Source: Natronosalvus amylolyticus (GTDB lineage: Archaea; Halobacteriota; Halobacteria; Halobacteriales; Natrialbaceae). From it: a DNA stretch of 64,000 nt. Both the position numbers and the translations under genes were made by a program. The notes beneath the pieces were generated by a model. It did no database searches. It was not told the DNA's origin and was given only the letters and a program-made list of their open reading frames with translations. This document shows, piece after piece, positions 48,501-57,342 of this stretch; the stretch's first letter is position 1, and the number at the start of each line of letters is the position of its first letter. The stretch covers positions 1,054,001-1,118,000 of the forward strand of contig NZ_CP101156.1 of the NCBI RefSeq assembly GCF_024298845.1, read 5' to 3'.

Positions 48501-50573
48501 TTACTCGAACCGGAGGTACTTCCTGTCGTACTCCGGTTCGCCCTGACGTGGATGGATCGTGATGAACGATTCCGGCGGCAACTCCGACAGTGCTGCCGGC
48601 AGCGAGGCGAGTTCGTTGTGCCAACCGATGTCACCTTTCCGTGGCGTGATGGCGACGATAAGATCGTCTTCGCTCGCGCGAGACTCGAGTGTGGGCAACA
48701 GCCTATCCCATTGCGGAACCTCCTCGAACTCGGCGGAAACGTCCTCTTCGACGAGTCCGAACAGGCGCTCGAACTGGTGGGTTTTACCCTCGACGACGAG
48801 GACGGTGATGGGGATGCCGAGACTGGCCGCCAGCCGTTTGGTGATGTGAACGGCCTCGTAGAATCCCTCGTGGTGGTCAGCCCCGATGGGGACGACGACG
48901 AACAGTTCCTGGGTGGTGTTGATCGGGTGGCCGAGTCGACTTACCAGCACCGGGAGCGTCGTCCGGTCGAGTACCTGGTCGATGATACTACCGAAGATGC
49001 GATGGCTGAACGAGCGTCTGGCGTCCCACCCCATCAGGATCTGGTTGGCCTGTACCTCGAGTGCGCTCTGGACGATACCGCTCGCGACGTTGTGGCTCAC
49101 GCGCGTCTCCGCTTCGACTGGGACTTCAGCAGCCCCGCCGATTTCGGCAATCTGTTCCAGCTCTTCGCGGACGGCGGCGACCTGATCTTCCGGGCGCTCG
49201 TTTTTGTTTCGCTGAATCACCGTCAGGACGTTCACCGGATTGGTGCCACGTTCACCTTTTAACACGAACGCGAGCTCGAGCAACCGCTCTTGCAGTTCGG
49301 CGTGGTGTGACAGCGGCAACAGAATATTCGGATCGAGGACGCTGTCTTCGCCCTGTCCAGCCTCACGTTCGAGAGCGAGCCGTTTCGCCGCGCGTTCGGT
49401 AATCCAGGGGCTCACGAGGGCCGTCACCAGCAACAGCAAGACCACGGCGTTCAGCACCTGTTCGCCGAAGACGCCAGCATCGACGCCAACGAGGGTGATT
49501 GCCAGTGCGGCTGCCGCTTGCCCGGTCGAGAGACCAAAGATGACGCCACGCTCGCTCGCGTTGTAGCCCTGAATAGACGAAACGAGCCAGGCGGCAGCCG
49601 CTTTCGTCCCGACCATCACGACGACGACGAAGGCCGCGATCTGGAGCGTTCCAAACCCGTCGAGGATGACCGTCGGGTTGACCAGCATACCGACGTGCAA
49701 CAGGAAAAACGGGATGAAAAACGCGTTTCCGACGAACTCGATCCGGTTCATCAACGTGCCGCCCTGCGGGATGAGACGGTTCAAGGCGAGTCCAGCGACG
49801 AACGCACCGAGGATTGGCGCGATCTCGAGTACCTGGGCGAGACTGGCGGCAGCGAAGATAGCGACCATGATAAACAGGAACTCGAAGTAGCTCTCCTGGC
49901 TGAAGTTCTGGAAAAAGCGTCGCGAAATCGGCGGGAGCAAAAACCAGGTCGCCGCAAACAGAATCGTGAGGTTGGCAAACACCGTCAGAAACAGCCAGAC
50001 GGTCAGGTCGCCGTCGATAGCACCAGTCACGACGGCGAGGACGATCAGGGCGAGCGTATCGGTAAAGAGGATGCCGCCGAAGACGGCCGTCACGGCCCGG
50101 TTTTTCGTCACGTTGTATCGGTTGACGATCGGATAGGCAAGCAGCGTGTGCGAGGCAAACACTGCAGAGAGCAAGACGGCCGCGAGTGGGTCAAACCCGA
50201 GGAGGATCATCGCACCGAACGTCCCGACAATAAATGGCAAGAAAAAGCTCGTCAGTCCGAAGAGGGCGGCATTTTCGGGGGCTTCTTTGAACCCCTGCAA
50301 ATCGAGTTCGAGGCCGACGGTAAACAAGAGGTAAATCAGCCCGACTTCGCCGAGCAAGACGATTGCGTCCGTGTGTTCGACGATTTCGAGCGCATCCGGC
50401 CCGATAATCGCTCCAACGACGACGATGCCCACGATTCCTGGCTGACCGAGCCGTTTGACGATCAGCGGCCCAGCCAGAAAGACGGCCATGGCGATCGCAA
50501 ACACGAGGACCGGTTCCTCGAGTGCGATGCCGATGGGCGAGGACGTTCCAGCAGTTAACGTATAGGTGAACAT
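48501..50573 (-). CDS. CPA2-type cation:proton antiporter with C-terminal Usp domain
   Basis: A 690-residue protein. Residues 1-405 carry about twelve transmembrane helices of the KefB/NapA (CPA2) family, with the GQPGIVGIVVVGAIIGPDALE first helix-hairpin and the APILGAFVAGLAL segment. Residues about 420-690 are cytosolic, with two Usp-like halves (VLTVIQRNKN... LMGWDARRSFSHRIFGSIIDQVL; LFVVVPIGADHHEGFYEAVH). It should exchange Na+ or K+ for H+, with the Usp part as a nucleotide or stress sensor. The fusion is common in haloarchaea. The exact ion is unknown. Confidence 0.88.
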   Translation of the reverse strand: MFTYTLTAGTSSPIGIALEEPVLVFAIAMAVFLAGPLIVKRLGQPGIVGIVVVGAIIGPDALEIVEHTDAIVLLGEVGLIYLLFTVGLELDLQGFKEAPENAALFGLTSFFLPFIVGTFGAMILLGFDPLAAVLLSAVFASHTLLAYPIVNRYNVTKNRAVTAVFGGILFTDTLALIVLAVVTGAIDGDLTVWLFLTVFANLTILFAATWFLLPPISRRFFQNFSQESYFEFLFIMVAIFAAASLAQVLEIAPILGAFVAGLALNRLIPQGGTLMNRIEFVGNAFFIPFFLLHVGMLVNPTVILDGFGTLQIAAFVVVVMVGTKAAAAWLVSSIQGYNASERGVIFGLSTGQAAAALAITLVGVDAGVFGEQVLNAVVLLLLVTALVSPWITERAAKRLALEREAGQGEDSVLDPNILLPLSHHAELQERLLELAFVLKGERGTNPVNVLTVIQRNKNERPEDQVAAVREELEQIAEIGGAAEVPVEAETRVSHNVASGIVQSALEVQANQILMGWDARRSFSHRIFGSIIDQVLDRTTLPVLVSRLGHPINTTQELFVVVPIGADHHEGFYEAVHITKRLAASLGIPITVLVVEGKTHQFERLFGLVEEDVSAEFEEVPQWDRLLPTLESRASEDDLIVAITPRKGDIGWHNELASLPAALSELPPESFITIHPRQGEPEYDRKYLRFE

Positions 50574-51186
50574 TCTGGTCGGTTGGTAGGGAGATGGTGT
50601 ACTCGTCGGCTTCGAGCACCGACGACCGAGCGGGCGGCCACGTGTCTGCCCTGCCCGTAGCTGTTCTGCCTCGACGTGAGACGTGGGTTGCTAATAAGCG
50701 ATTGGTTTCCGACACAGAAGCCAGGTGAAAAACGATCGTAGGTACGCCATTCAACTCCCGTCAGAACCGGTGATATGAGACTAGTCGATGTCTGACCGAC
50801 GAAAGGTAGACGAACACAGCAAAATCAGTGGTATCGACTCCGATTAGATACAGTAACGTCCAGAAAACCGAGATAGAGACGGAGGACGTGAATTTTATCC
50901 CGATATCCGATCGTCGATGAGTATTGCTCACGTTCGGAATGGTACGGGGAGACTATGTCGAGTGTTAGTCGATCTATAGTAATGCGTTGGGCGGGCCTTG
51001 CTGTCGCTATGTCAGTGTACCGCCTGGCGTCTCGAGATTGCTGCAATGGGTGCAGTCTGCAGGATCTCCCCTCCGCAATAGCTGCTGTGCTCGCGAGTTT
51101 GTCCTCATCCCCGAACAGACGTACCGTGACTCGCTCGTCCTGGAACGGGGTCGTCAAACGCCTAGCACCCCTTCAAACGTCGCCCT

Positions 51187-51224
51187 GTGAGTCGAACCGA
51201 GAGCGTTTGTCGGGTTCGACTCAC
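51187..51224. promoter_or_regulatory. Perfect inverted repeat upstream of glmS
   Basis: GTGAGTCGAACC at 51187-51198 and its exact complement GGTTCGACTCAC at 51213-51224 (a flanking T-A extends it to 13 bp), around a 14-base loop, ending 59 bp before the glmS ATG. As RNA it would be a strong stem-loop; as DNA it could bind a dimeric regulator. Confidence 0.55.
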
Positions 51225-51270
51225 ACATACAGGGGTGACGAACAACCAGGAGCAACCGTTCGTTCCCTCG

Positions 51271-51276
51271 AGGTGA
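51271..51276 (+). promoter_or_regulatory. Shine-Dalgarno-like site of glmS
   Basis: AGGTGA 8 bp before the ATG at 51284. It suggests that glmS, unlike the leaderless genes here, has a transcribed leader, which could include the hairpin upstream. Confidence 0.45.
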
Positions 51277-51283
51277 ATCGATA

Positions 51284-53101
51284 ATGTGTGGCATCATCGG
51301 TCGCGTCGGTACCGATCAGGCACTCGAGTCGCTGCTCACGGGACTCGAGAACCTGGAGTATCGGGGCTACGATTCGGCCGGTATCGCCGTCCAGAACGGA
51401 GCTGGAATCAAAATCCAGAAACGCTCGGGAAACGTTTCCGAACTGAAGCAGTCACTCGACAGTTCGTTGCTCACCGGCGAAGTCGGGATCGGACACACGC
51501 GCTGGAGTACACACGGTCCACCGACCGACGAAAACGCCCATCCGCACACTGATTCGACCGAAGACGTCGCGGTCGTCCACAACGGTATCATCGAGAACTA
51601 CAGCGAACTCAAAACCGACCTGCGTGCAGACGGTCACGAGTTCACCAGCGACACCGATACCGAGGTGATCCCACACCTGATTCAGCGATATCTCGACCGC
51701 GGCATGGATAGCGAAGCCGCCTTCCGGCGCTCCGTCGACGACCTCGAGGGAAGCTACGCGCTCGCGGTCATGGTGTCCGACGAGCACGTCCTCTATGCGG
51801 CCAGACAGGGGTCACCGCTCGTCGTCGGTCTTGGCGAGGACGACGGTGTCTTCCTCGCCAGCGACGTCCCTGCATTTCTCGAATACACCGATACCGTGGT
51901 CTATCTCGAGGACGGTGACGTCGCTATCGTTCGCCCGGAGAGTGTCGAATTCACCGACCTCGAGGGTCGGCCGATCGAACGAACGCCGGAAACGATTCAG
52001 TGGGACCCGGAAGCGGCCGGCAAAGGTGAGTACGACCACTTCATGCTCAAAGAAATTTATGAGCAACCGACGTCCCTGGCGCAGGCTGTCGAGGGCCGGA
52101 TCGACGTCGAGCGGGACGACGTTTACCTGGAGTCGTTCCCACCGGGAACCTTCGAGGATATCAACCGCATCCAGTTCGTCGCCTGTGGGACGTCCTATCA
52201 CGCTGCGCTGTATGGGTCGATTGCCATGAACGGAGCGGGCTTGCAGACGAGCGTCCATCTGGCAAACGAGTACAGCGTCTGTGCGCCACCCGTCGACGAG
52301 CGAACGCTCGTCATCGCGGTCACCCAGAGTGGCGAGACGGCTGATACACTCGGGGCGATGCGTCGGGCGGCTGCCGGTGGCGCTCGAATTCTGACGGTAA
52401 CCAACGTGATCGGATCTACGGCTGCCCGGAACGCCGACGACGTGCTCCTCATCCGGGCCGGTCCCGAAATCGGGGTCGCGGCAACCAAGACGTTCTCGGC
52501 ACAGGCCGTGATGTTGTTGTTGCTCGCCCGTCGCCTCACCGACGACATCGTTGGTGAAGCCGTTGTGGGCGGGGATTCGATGCTGGCCGATATCCGAGGG
52601 ATTCCGGAAAAGTTCGAGGCGATTCTCGAGGACGGCACCGCGAAAACGCTCGCCGACCGGTATCTCGAGTCCCAGTCGTTTTTCTTCATCGGCCGAGGAC
52701 TCGGCTACCCAGTCGCGCTCGAGGGGGCCTTAAAATTCAAGGAGATTACGTACGAACACGCCGAGGGCTTCGCGTCTGGGGAACTCAAACACGGGCCACT
52801 CGCGCTGGTGACGCCCGAGACACCGGTTTTCGCAATCTTCACTGGACAGGAAGACGAGAAGGTACTGGCAAACGCCGAGGAAGCACACACCAGGGGTGCG
52901 CCGGTCATCGCCATCTGCCCCGACGGACACCCAGCAACCGATATCGCTGACGGTCACCTCGAGATTCCCGACGTCGATTCGTCACTTGCAGGCTTGCTCG
53001 CGAACGTACAGCTACAGTTGTTGTCTTACCACGCCGCAGACCGACTCGGTCGCCCCATCGACAAACCGCGCAACCTTGCAAAAAGCGTGACGGTCGAGTG
53101 A
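51284..53101 (+). CDS. glmS: Glutamine:fructose-6-phosphate aminotransferase (isomerising)
   Basis: A 605-residue GlmS. The N-terminal nucleophile Cys2 is in MCGIIGRVG; the glutaminase domain contains RGYDSAGIAV and GHTRWSTHG. The two SIS domains have ACGTSYHAALYGS, VTQSGETADTLGA and KTFSAQ; the C-terminus LLSYHAADRLGRPIDKPRNLAKSVTVE has the catalytic loop. It makes glucosamine-6-phosphate, the first step to UDP-GlcNAc. A GlmU-like gene lies 0.6 kb downstream on the other strand, consistent with an amino-sugar pathway. Confidence 0.96.
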   Translation: MCGIIGRVGTDQALESLLTGLENLEYRGYDSAGIAVQNGAGIKIQKRSGNVSELKQSLDSSLLTGEVGIGHTRWSTHGPPTDENAHPHTDSTEDVAVVHNGIIENYSELKTDLRADGHEFTSDTDTEVIPHLIQRYLDRGMDSEAAFRRSVDDLEGSYALAVMVSDEHVLYAARQGSPLVVGLGEDDGVFLASDVPAFLEYTDTVVYLEDGDVAIVRPESVEFTDLEGRPIERTPETIQWDPEAAGKGEYDHFMLKEIYEQPTSLAQAVEGRIDVERDDVYLESFPPGTFEDINRIQFVACGTSYHAALYGSIAMNGAGLQTSVHLANEYSVCAPPVDERTLVIAVTQSGETADTLGAMRRAAAGGARILTVTNVIGSTAARNADDVLLIRAGPEIGVAATKTFSAQAVMLLLLARRLTDDIVGEAVVGGDSMLADIRGIPEKFEAILEDGTAKTLADRYLESQSFFFIGRGLGYPVALEGALKFKEITYEHAEGFASGELKHGPLALVTPETPVFAIFTGQEDEKVLANAEEAHTRGAPVIAICPDGHPATDIADGHLEIPDVDSSLAGLLANVQLQLLSYHAADRLGRPIDKPRNLAKSVTVE

Positions 53102-53256
53102 CGCTGCGGACCAGCGTCTGATCGATCGGTCTTCTGTGGAATTCCCCGATTTTGTCACTCGAGGGGCTCTGTGGTGGTTGTTTCGGCCCGGCCGTCTTCA
53201 CTCTCCAGACCGCCCGCTCTCGAGTCAGCGCGTACAGCCCTCCTGCGGGAGAGAAA

Positions 53257-53541
53257 TCAGTCGATGTGTCCTTCGCGGCGCAGCTGGTCTGCGTCCTGCC
53301 CGGTGTATCGCCACTCGATGGTCGCTTTCTCGTCTTGCCAGTCCCATGGCTCGGCGACGACGATGTCGTCCTCGTTAATCCAGGTGCGATATTTCATCCG
53401 ACCGGGAATCCGTCCCAGTCGGCTCTTGCCATCCTGGCACTGCAGTCGAACGTGATTTCCACCGAGGTGTTCGGTGACGACGGCGAATACTTCGTCGTCG
53501 TTTGGCATGCGGAGATTTTTCCGCTGGTATTCTTCGCTCAC
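53257..53541 (-). CDS. Translation initiation factor aIF-1A
   Basis: A 94-residue S1/OB-fold protein with the aIF-1A core: [70 protein letters not shown]. It binds the A site of the small subunit during start-codon selection. The length is normal and start [13 protein letters not shown] is typical. It lies convergent with glmS. Confidence 0.95.
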   Translation of the reverse strand: MSEEYQRKNLRMPNDDEVFAVVTEHLGGNHVRLQCQDGKSRLGRIPGRMKYRTWINEDDIVVAEPWDWQDEKATIEWRYTGQDADQLRREGHID

Positions 53542-53685
53542 GGGTTACCTACGTTCCGCAGCCGTATAACGTATCGGTGACTGGTGGTATCGTGTGTCGT
53601 GATTTCCCGCTTTTGCTGTGAAACGAGCTGGGAAGACCTGTACTCTCAGATTAACCCGTCAGGTGATCGGCCTCGAGCGGGTGTC

Positions 53686-54867
53686 TTATCGATCTCGAGT
53701 CACCGTCTCTCCGGGCTGTGTCGTCGCCTCCGGGGAGAGTTTCAACCCGGGAGTCAGACTCGTATTGATGCCCGTTTTTACCTCGTCGCCGGCGACCACG
53801 CCGAACTTCCGGCGACCCGTCGATGGTCGCGACCCTTTCACCGAAAACCGAACATCGCCGCCGTCGTGCCGGAGATTGGCGACCGTCGTTCCGGCACCGA
53901 AATTCACGTCCCGTCCGAGGATGCTGTCGCCCACGTACGAGAGGTGGCCGACCGTGGCACCGGGTGAGAGTACGCTGTTTTTGATCTCGACGGCGTGGCC
54001 GACCGATGCCCCCTCGTCGACGAGGGTCGCTCCACGCACGTACGCGTTCGGACCGACCGACGCGCCGGAACGAATCAACGCCGGTCCTTCGATGACGACA
54101 CCGGCACGAACCGTTGCACCCTCCTCGACAACGACGGGACCCTCGAGGACGGCATCGTCGCTGACGTCGCCGTCGAGCCGGCGCTCGAGGTCGCCCAGTT
54201 TCCACTCGTTTGCCTCGAGCAACTCCCAGGGGCGACCGACGTCGAGCCAGCGATCGACGGTGATCGGCGTGACCGAGAACTGTTCGATCACGGTCGCGAG
54301 CACGTCAGTAATCTCGTGTTCGCCGCGTTCGCTTGCCGGGACCTCGAGCCACTGTTTTGCCTCGGCCGGGAACGCGTAGGCACCGGCGTTAGCGAGGTTC
54401 GTTGGCGGCTCCGCCGGTTTTTCGACGATACCGGTGACGGTTCCGTTGTCGGTACTCAAAACGCCGTAGTTCGAGGGTTCCTCGACTTCGATTGCACAGA
54501 CTGCCGGGCAGGCGTCGAATAGCTGTTCGATCGCCGCCGGGTCGTAGAGGTTGTCACCGTTGAGGACGGCAAAGGGGCCGTCGATGACGTCTCGAGCGGC
54601 GTTGACCGCGTGGGCAGTTCCCTGCTGTTCTTCCTGGATGGCGTAGGTGATCGGGGTTCCGCGATAGGATTCACCGAAGTGCGAACGGACGGTTGCTGAC
54701 TCGTAACCGATTACCAACACGATTTCGGTTGCACCGGCGTCGATGGCCGCGTCGACGGTGTGGGCGACAAGTGGGCGGTCAGCGACGGGTAACATCGGTT
54801 TCGGGAGCCGGTGTGACAGCGGGCGGATACGGGTGCCTTCGCCGGCAGCGAGCACGACTGCTTTCAT
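53686..54867 (-). CDS. GlmU-like sugar-1-phosphate nucleotidyltransferase
   Basis: A 393-residue two-domain enzyme. The N-terminal nucleotidyltransferase has VLAAGEGTRIRPLSHRLPKPMLPVADRPL and VLNGDNLYDP. The C-terminal left-handed beta-helix shows hexapeptide repeats (VVVEEGATVRAGVVIEGPALI... SYVGDSILGRDVNFGAGTTVANLRHDGG), typical of the acetyltransferase domain. It probably transforms glucosamine-1-phosphate to UDP-GlcNAc as in ST0452-type archaeal enzymes; sugar and nucleotide specificity are uncertain (dTTP or UTP). Related haloarchaeal genes are named AglF in N-glycosylation. Confidence 0.85.
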   Translation of the reverse strand: MKAVVLAAGEGTRIRPLSHRLPKPMLPVADRPLVAHTVDAAIDAGATEIVLVIGYESATVRSHFGESYRGTPITYAIQEEQQGTAHAVNAARDVIDGPFAVLNGDNLYDPAAIEQLFDACPAVCAIEVEEPSNYGVLSTDNGTVTGIVEKPAEPPTNLANAGAYAFPAEAKQWLEVPASERGEHEITDVLATVIEQFSVTPITVDRWLDVGRPWELLEANEWKLGDLERRLDGDVSDDAVLEGPVVVEEGATVRAGVVIEGPALIRSGASVGPNAYVRGATLVDEGASVGHAVEIKNSVLSPGATVGHLSYVGDSILGRDVNFGAGTTVANLRHDGGDVRFSVKGSRPSTGRRKFGVVAGDEVKTGINTSLTPGLKLSPEATTQPGETVTRDR

Positions 54868-55479
54868 CAGTACGCTGTCGTACGGTCGAACCCCGGTTAA
54901 CTATACGGGATATATCGTGGCTGGACTGGCAGGTCGACTCGCCGAACGCGACCGGACTGTACAGGTTCGCCTGCCCTAACGTGTGTCTATATCATCCGAT
55001 TTATGCAACTGATTTAGTCCCTTCCCAACCGTCGGCCCCCGCGTGAATCCGGACGCCAGGGATCGGTTTCACGGCTTCGTTCGGGTGTGACGGTCCAGGT
55101 GAGCGACCCGCCTCGCTCGAGAACGGTGTCTTGATCGAACGTACAATCTCGTATCGGTCCCGCTATTGGAAGGAAAGAATACACGCTGATACGGTCGGTT
55201 GTACCTAGGTACCGGTGGTCGTCGATCCGGTAGCGATCCCAGGGAGCGATCACAACCGACCACATGAATCCACAATCCCCTCGAGTGGACACTCGTGACC
55301 GGTTAAAATCTGTAGTTACCGAGAGGGTAATATCGTATTACAGGCGATTGAGACGATGAGTGTCCGTTTTTCCGAACCGTCGTTTCGATTGTGCCTGTTT
55401 CGAAATCGGGCGAATACACCGTTTCGAAACCCGGTTATGCGACCTATAATAAATAGTGGGTACTGACAACAGAAGGCTG
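54868..55479. other. 600-bp stretch with at most one small gene
   Basis: Between two divergent genes. It may contain one minus-strand gene (55014-55265 or 55292). The rest is AT-rich, with the TATA-like CTATAATAAA at about 55444-55453 for the next gene. Confidence 0.5.
55014..55265 (-). CDS. Possible small hypothetical protein
   Basis: An open frame of 83 residues from ATG 55265 (92 from a GTG at 55292). The N-terminal half is protein-like, with MWSVVIAPWDRYRIDDHRYL and a strand-rich RISVYSFLPIAG and GGSLTWTVTP. The last 20 residues are Arg-rich and less convincing. A TTTTAA at about 55304-55309 upstream could be part of a promoter. No known family. Listed with low confidence because it is the only credible frame in a 600-bp gap. 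Confidence 0.35.
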   Translation of the reverse strand: MWSVVIAPWDRYRIDDHRYLGTTDRISVYSFLPIAGPIRDCTFDQDTVLERGGSLTWTVTPERSRETDPWRPDSRGGRRLGRD

Positions 55480-55677
55480 ATGTCGACGACAGATTGGACC
55501 ACGCTGGAATCCGAAACGAGTACGACAGCCCCACAGTGTGTCAACTGTGGGAACCAGGTAACTCGACAGTTTGCGCGCGTCTTCGGTGATAATCGGGACG
55601 TCGTTCACGCCTGCCCCGACTGTTCGACGTACCGAGAAATGAAGACCTCCTCGTTCATTCCCGAACAACATCGATAA
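55480..55677 (+). CDS. DUF7563-type small zinc-finger protein
   Basis: A 65-residue protein with two CxxC pairs, PQCVNCGNQVTRQFARVFGDN and HACPDCSTYREM, a small treble-clef or ribbon zinc finger. The exact CVNCGxxVTxxFxRVFGDNxDxVHxCPxC pattern is common and very conserved in haloarchaea (DUF7563 in my memory). Haloarchaeal small zinc-finger proteins are often linked to regulation. A TATA-like box lies 30 bp upstream of ATG 55480. Confidence 0.8.
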   Translation: MSTTDWTTLESETSTTAPQCVNCGNQVTRQFARVFGDNRDVVHACPDCSTYREMKTSSFIPEQHR

Positions 55678-55957
55678 TCGACGCACTCGATTCGACGCCC
55701 CAGATGCCGACACCGCTTTCCCGCTGCGCCAGGCCCTCATCAAGACCGGTTTCGGGAGAAAACAGACTCCCTCGTTCCCCTGCACAACCGGGCATTCGTT
55801 GGTCGCCCGCCTCAACCACTCGGACTCGGCGACCGCTATTGGTCCGACGCCACCGCCCGGGTATCACGAATCAGTACGCAACCCATAGTGACGTGAACGA
55901 TCGGTCGCGTTCATATCCCGATCAGTGGTTGCCGCCAACACAACACTGACCCAGCCA

Positions 55958-56236
55958 ATGAGTTTCAGCACTGACACCCAGCCTGTAGAATCGACGACAG
56001 ATGACGACCTCGAGGAGCTGCCACCGAGTGCCAAACTCGTCTACAAGGTCCTCGAGTACGAAGGCGCGATGACACAGGCGGAACTCGCGAGTGCGACACG
56101 TCTCTGCTCGCGCACGGTCAGGTATGCGATTACGAAACTCGAGGCAGGCGACGCCATCGAGAGTCGCGTCTCACTCGCCGACGCGCGACGGTCGATCTAC
56201 TGGATTCCTGATGAGGAATCCGAGGGTCGAGCGTAG
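55958..56236 (+). CDS. MarR-like winged-helix regulator
   Basis: A 92-residue protein with one winged helix: LPPSAKLVYKVLEYEGAMTQAELASATRLCSRTVRYAITKLEAGDAIESRVSLADARRSIYWI. The recognition helix is about SRTVRYAITKLEA. The N-terminal 20 residues are acidic and flexible. It is probably a transcription regulator acting as a dimer; the target is unknown. ATG 55958 is chosen because the upstream part of the frame is not conserved in character. Confidence 0.8.
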   Translation: MSFSTDTQPVESTTDDDLEELPPSAKLVYKVLEYEGAMTQAELASATRLCSRTVRYAITKLEAGDAIESRVSLADARRSIYWIPDEESEGRA

Positions 56237-56325
56237 TTACTGGGTTTGTAAAACGCTATGGATTGTCGAGTGAACTGCTACAAAGTTCGACCTATCAGCT
56301 GCTGTCTGCTTTCGGTTTTCGACGA

Positions 56326-57342
56326 CTACTGACTCTTCCGATAGCGGTCGATCAACAGGTCGAGGCCGAACGTGCCAGCAGTGACGGTGTAATGGGTCTC
56401 GAGTCGCGGGTTGAACTTCGCTTTGTACCGGTTGATACTCGGGACGCCAGCCCCGACCAGGTCGTAGCGTTCGAGGCCATTCTCGAGGCCATCGCGCATA
56501 ACCGTCCAGTCGAGCAGGTCGTTGATCGCCAGGTCGATATCGACCTCGGGTTTGACGCCACCCTGCCAGCGATAGCGCGTCGTGTCCGATTCGACGACGA
56601 GAATACCGCCCTGAAACGAGCCATCGACGCGACAGACGTACGGACGAATCGACCCCTCGGGAAGTCGTTCGTAGAGGCCGTTGACGAACTCGGTCGACAG
56701 TTGGAACGATCGACCCTGGCTTTCGTACCGTGCACGGACCTGTTCGATGATTCGGTCGATGTCGTCGATTCCACCTTCCTCGATGGTGTACGCCCCTTCG
56801 TACTCGTCTGCCTGCCGGACGTTGCTCCGGGCATCGCTACTGAAGCGGTTCAGGAGGCCCGCAGCGTCGCCCTCGAGATCGACGACGTAGGTGTACTCGG
56901 GTTCGACGTCGTAGCCGTTCCAGGTAAACGGGCGCACGTCGTCGAGGGTTGCCGCGTCGAACTTGGTGTACATGGGTGACAGTTCGCCGTCGATCCAGTC
57001 GAGGCATCCCTCGAGGAAGGCATTGGTCCGACGATCGGCTTTCCGCTGTTTGAGTTTCGAGACGTTACAGAGCGCCGGACCGAGATAACACACCCACGAG
57101 TACGGTGCCGGGGAGAACACACCCGATACTGGTCCTTTCGAGTACTCGAAGACAGGAAAGAGACCAACGACTTCCTGGCCTTTGAAACCGACGAGCGGGT
57201 GTAGTTTCGTCCCGGTCACCTCGGCTTGCAACGTCAGCGCGTCAGCGTAATAGAACGGATGCGTGTGGGCCGACCGCTCGACGTACCGATCCCATTCCTC
57301 GCGGTCGGCGACCGGGTCGAGTCGGTCAATCGTGACGCTCAT
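56326..57342 (-). CDS. FemAB-like GNAT-fold acyltransferase
   Basis: A 338-residue protein with the double-GNAT FemAB pattern: an N-terminal half (VEEWDRYVERSAHTHPFYYADAL-type segment, HPLVGFKGQEVVGLFPVFEY) and a C-terminal half (SDARSNVRQADEYEGAY, FQGGILVVESDTTRYRWQGGVKPE, YDLVGAGVPSINRYKAKFNPRLETHYTV). FemAB enzymes in bacteria add amino acids to peptidoglycan precursors from aminoacyl-tRNA; haloarchaea have no peptidoglycan, so the target is probably a surface glycan or lipid. Its ATG directly follows the stop of the phosphatase-family gene. Confidence 0.82.
   Translation of the reverse strand: MSVTIDRLDPVADREEWDRYVERSAHTHPFYYADALTLQAEVTGTKLHPLVGFKGQEVVGLFPVFEYSKGPVSGVFSPAPYSWVCYLGPALCNVSKLKQRKADRRTNAFLEGCLDWIDGELSPMYTKFDAATLDDVRPFTWNGYDVEPEYTYVVDLEGDAAGLLNRFSSDARSNVRQADEYEGAYTIEEGGIDDIDRIIEQVRARYESQGRSFQLSTEFVNGLYERLPEGSIRPYVCRVDGSFQGGILVVESDTTRYRWQGGVKPEVDIDLAINDLLDWTVMRDGLENGLERYDLVGAGVPSINRYKAKFNPRLETHYTVTAGTFGLDLLIDRYRKSQ

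Larger units (their letters stand above)
50574..51283. other. 710-bp gene-free stretch before glmS
   Basis: No frame in it resembles a haloarchaeal protein. It should contain the antiporter promoter near 50.6 kb and the glmS control region near 51.2 kb, the latter with a perfect 12-13 bp inverted repeat. Its middle part is lower in GC and could be a decayed gene. Confidence 0.5.

Noticed and set aside
50825-51157. Minus-strand frame of 110 codons in the gap before glmS
   Set aside because: No protein-like segment, no promoter seen; composition is not haloarchaeal (low acidity).
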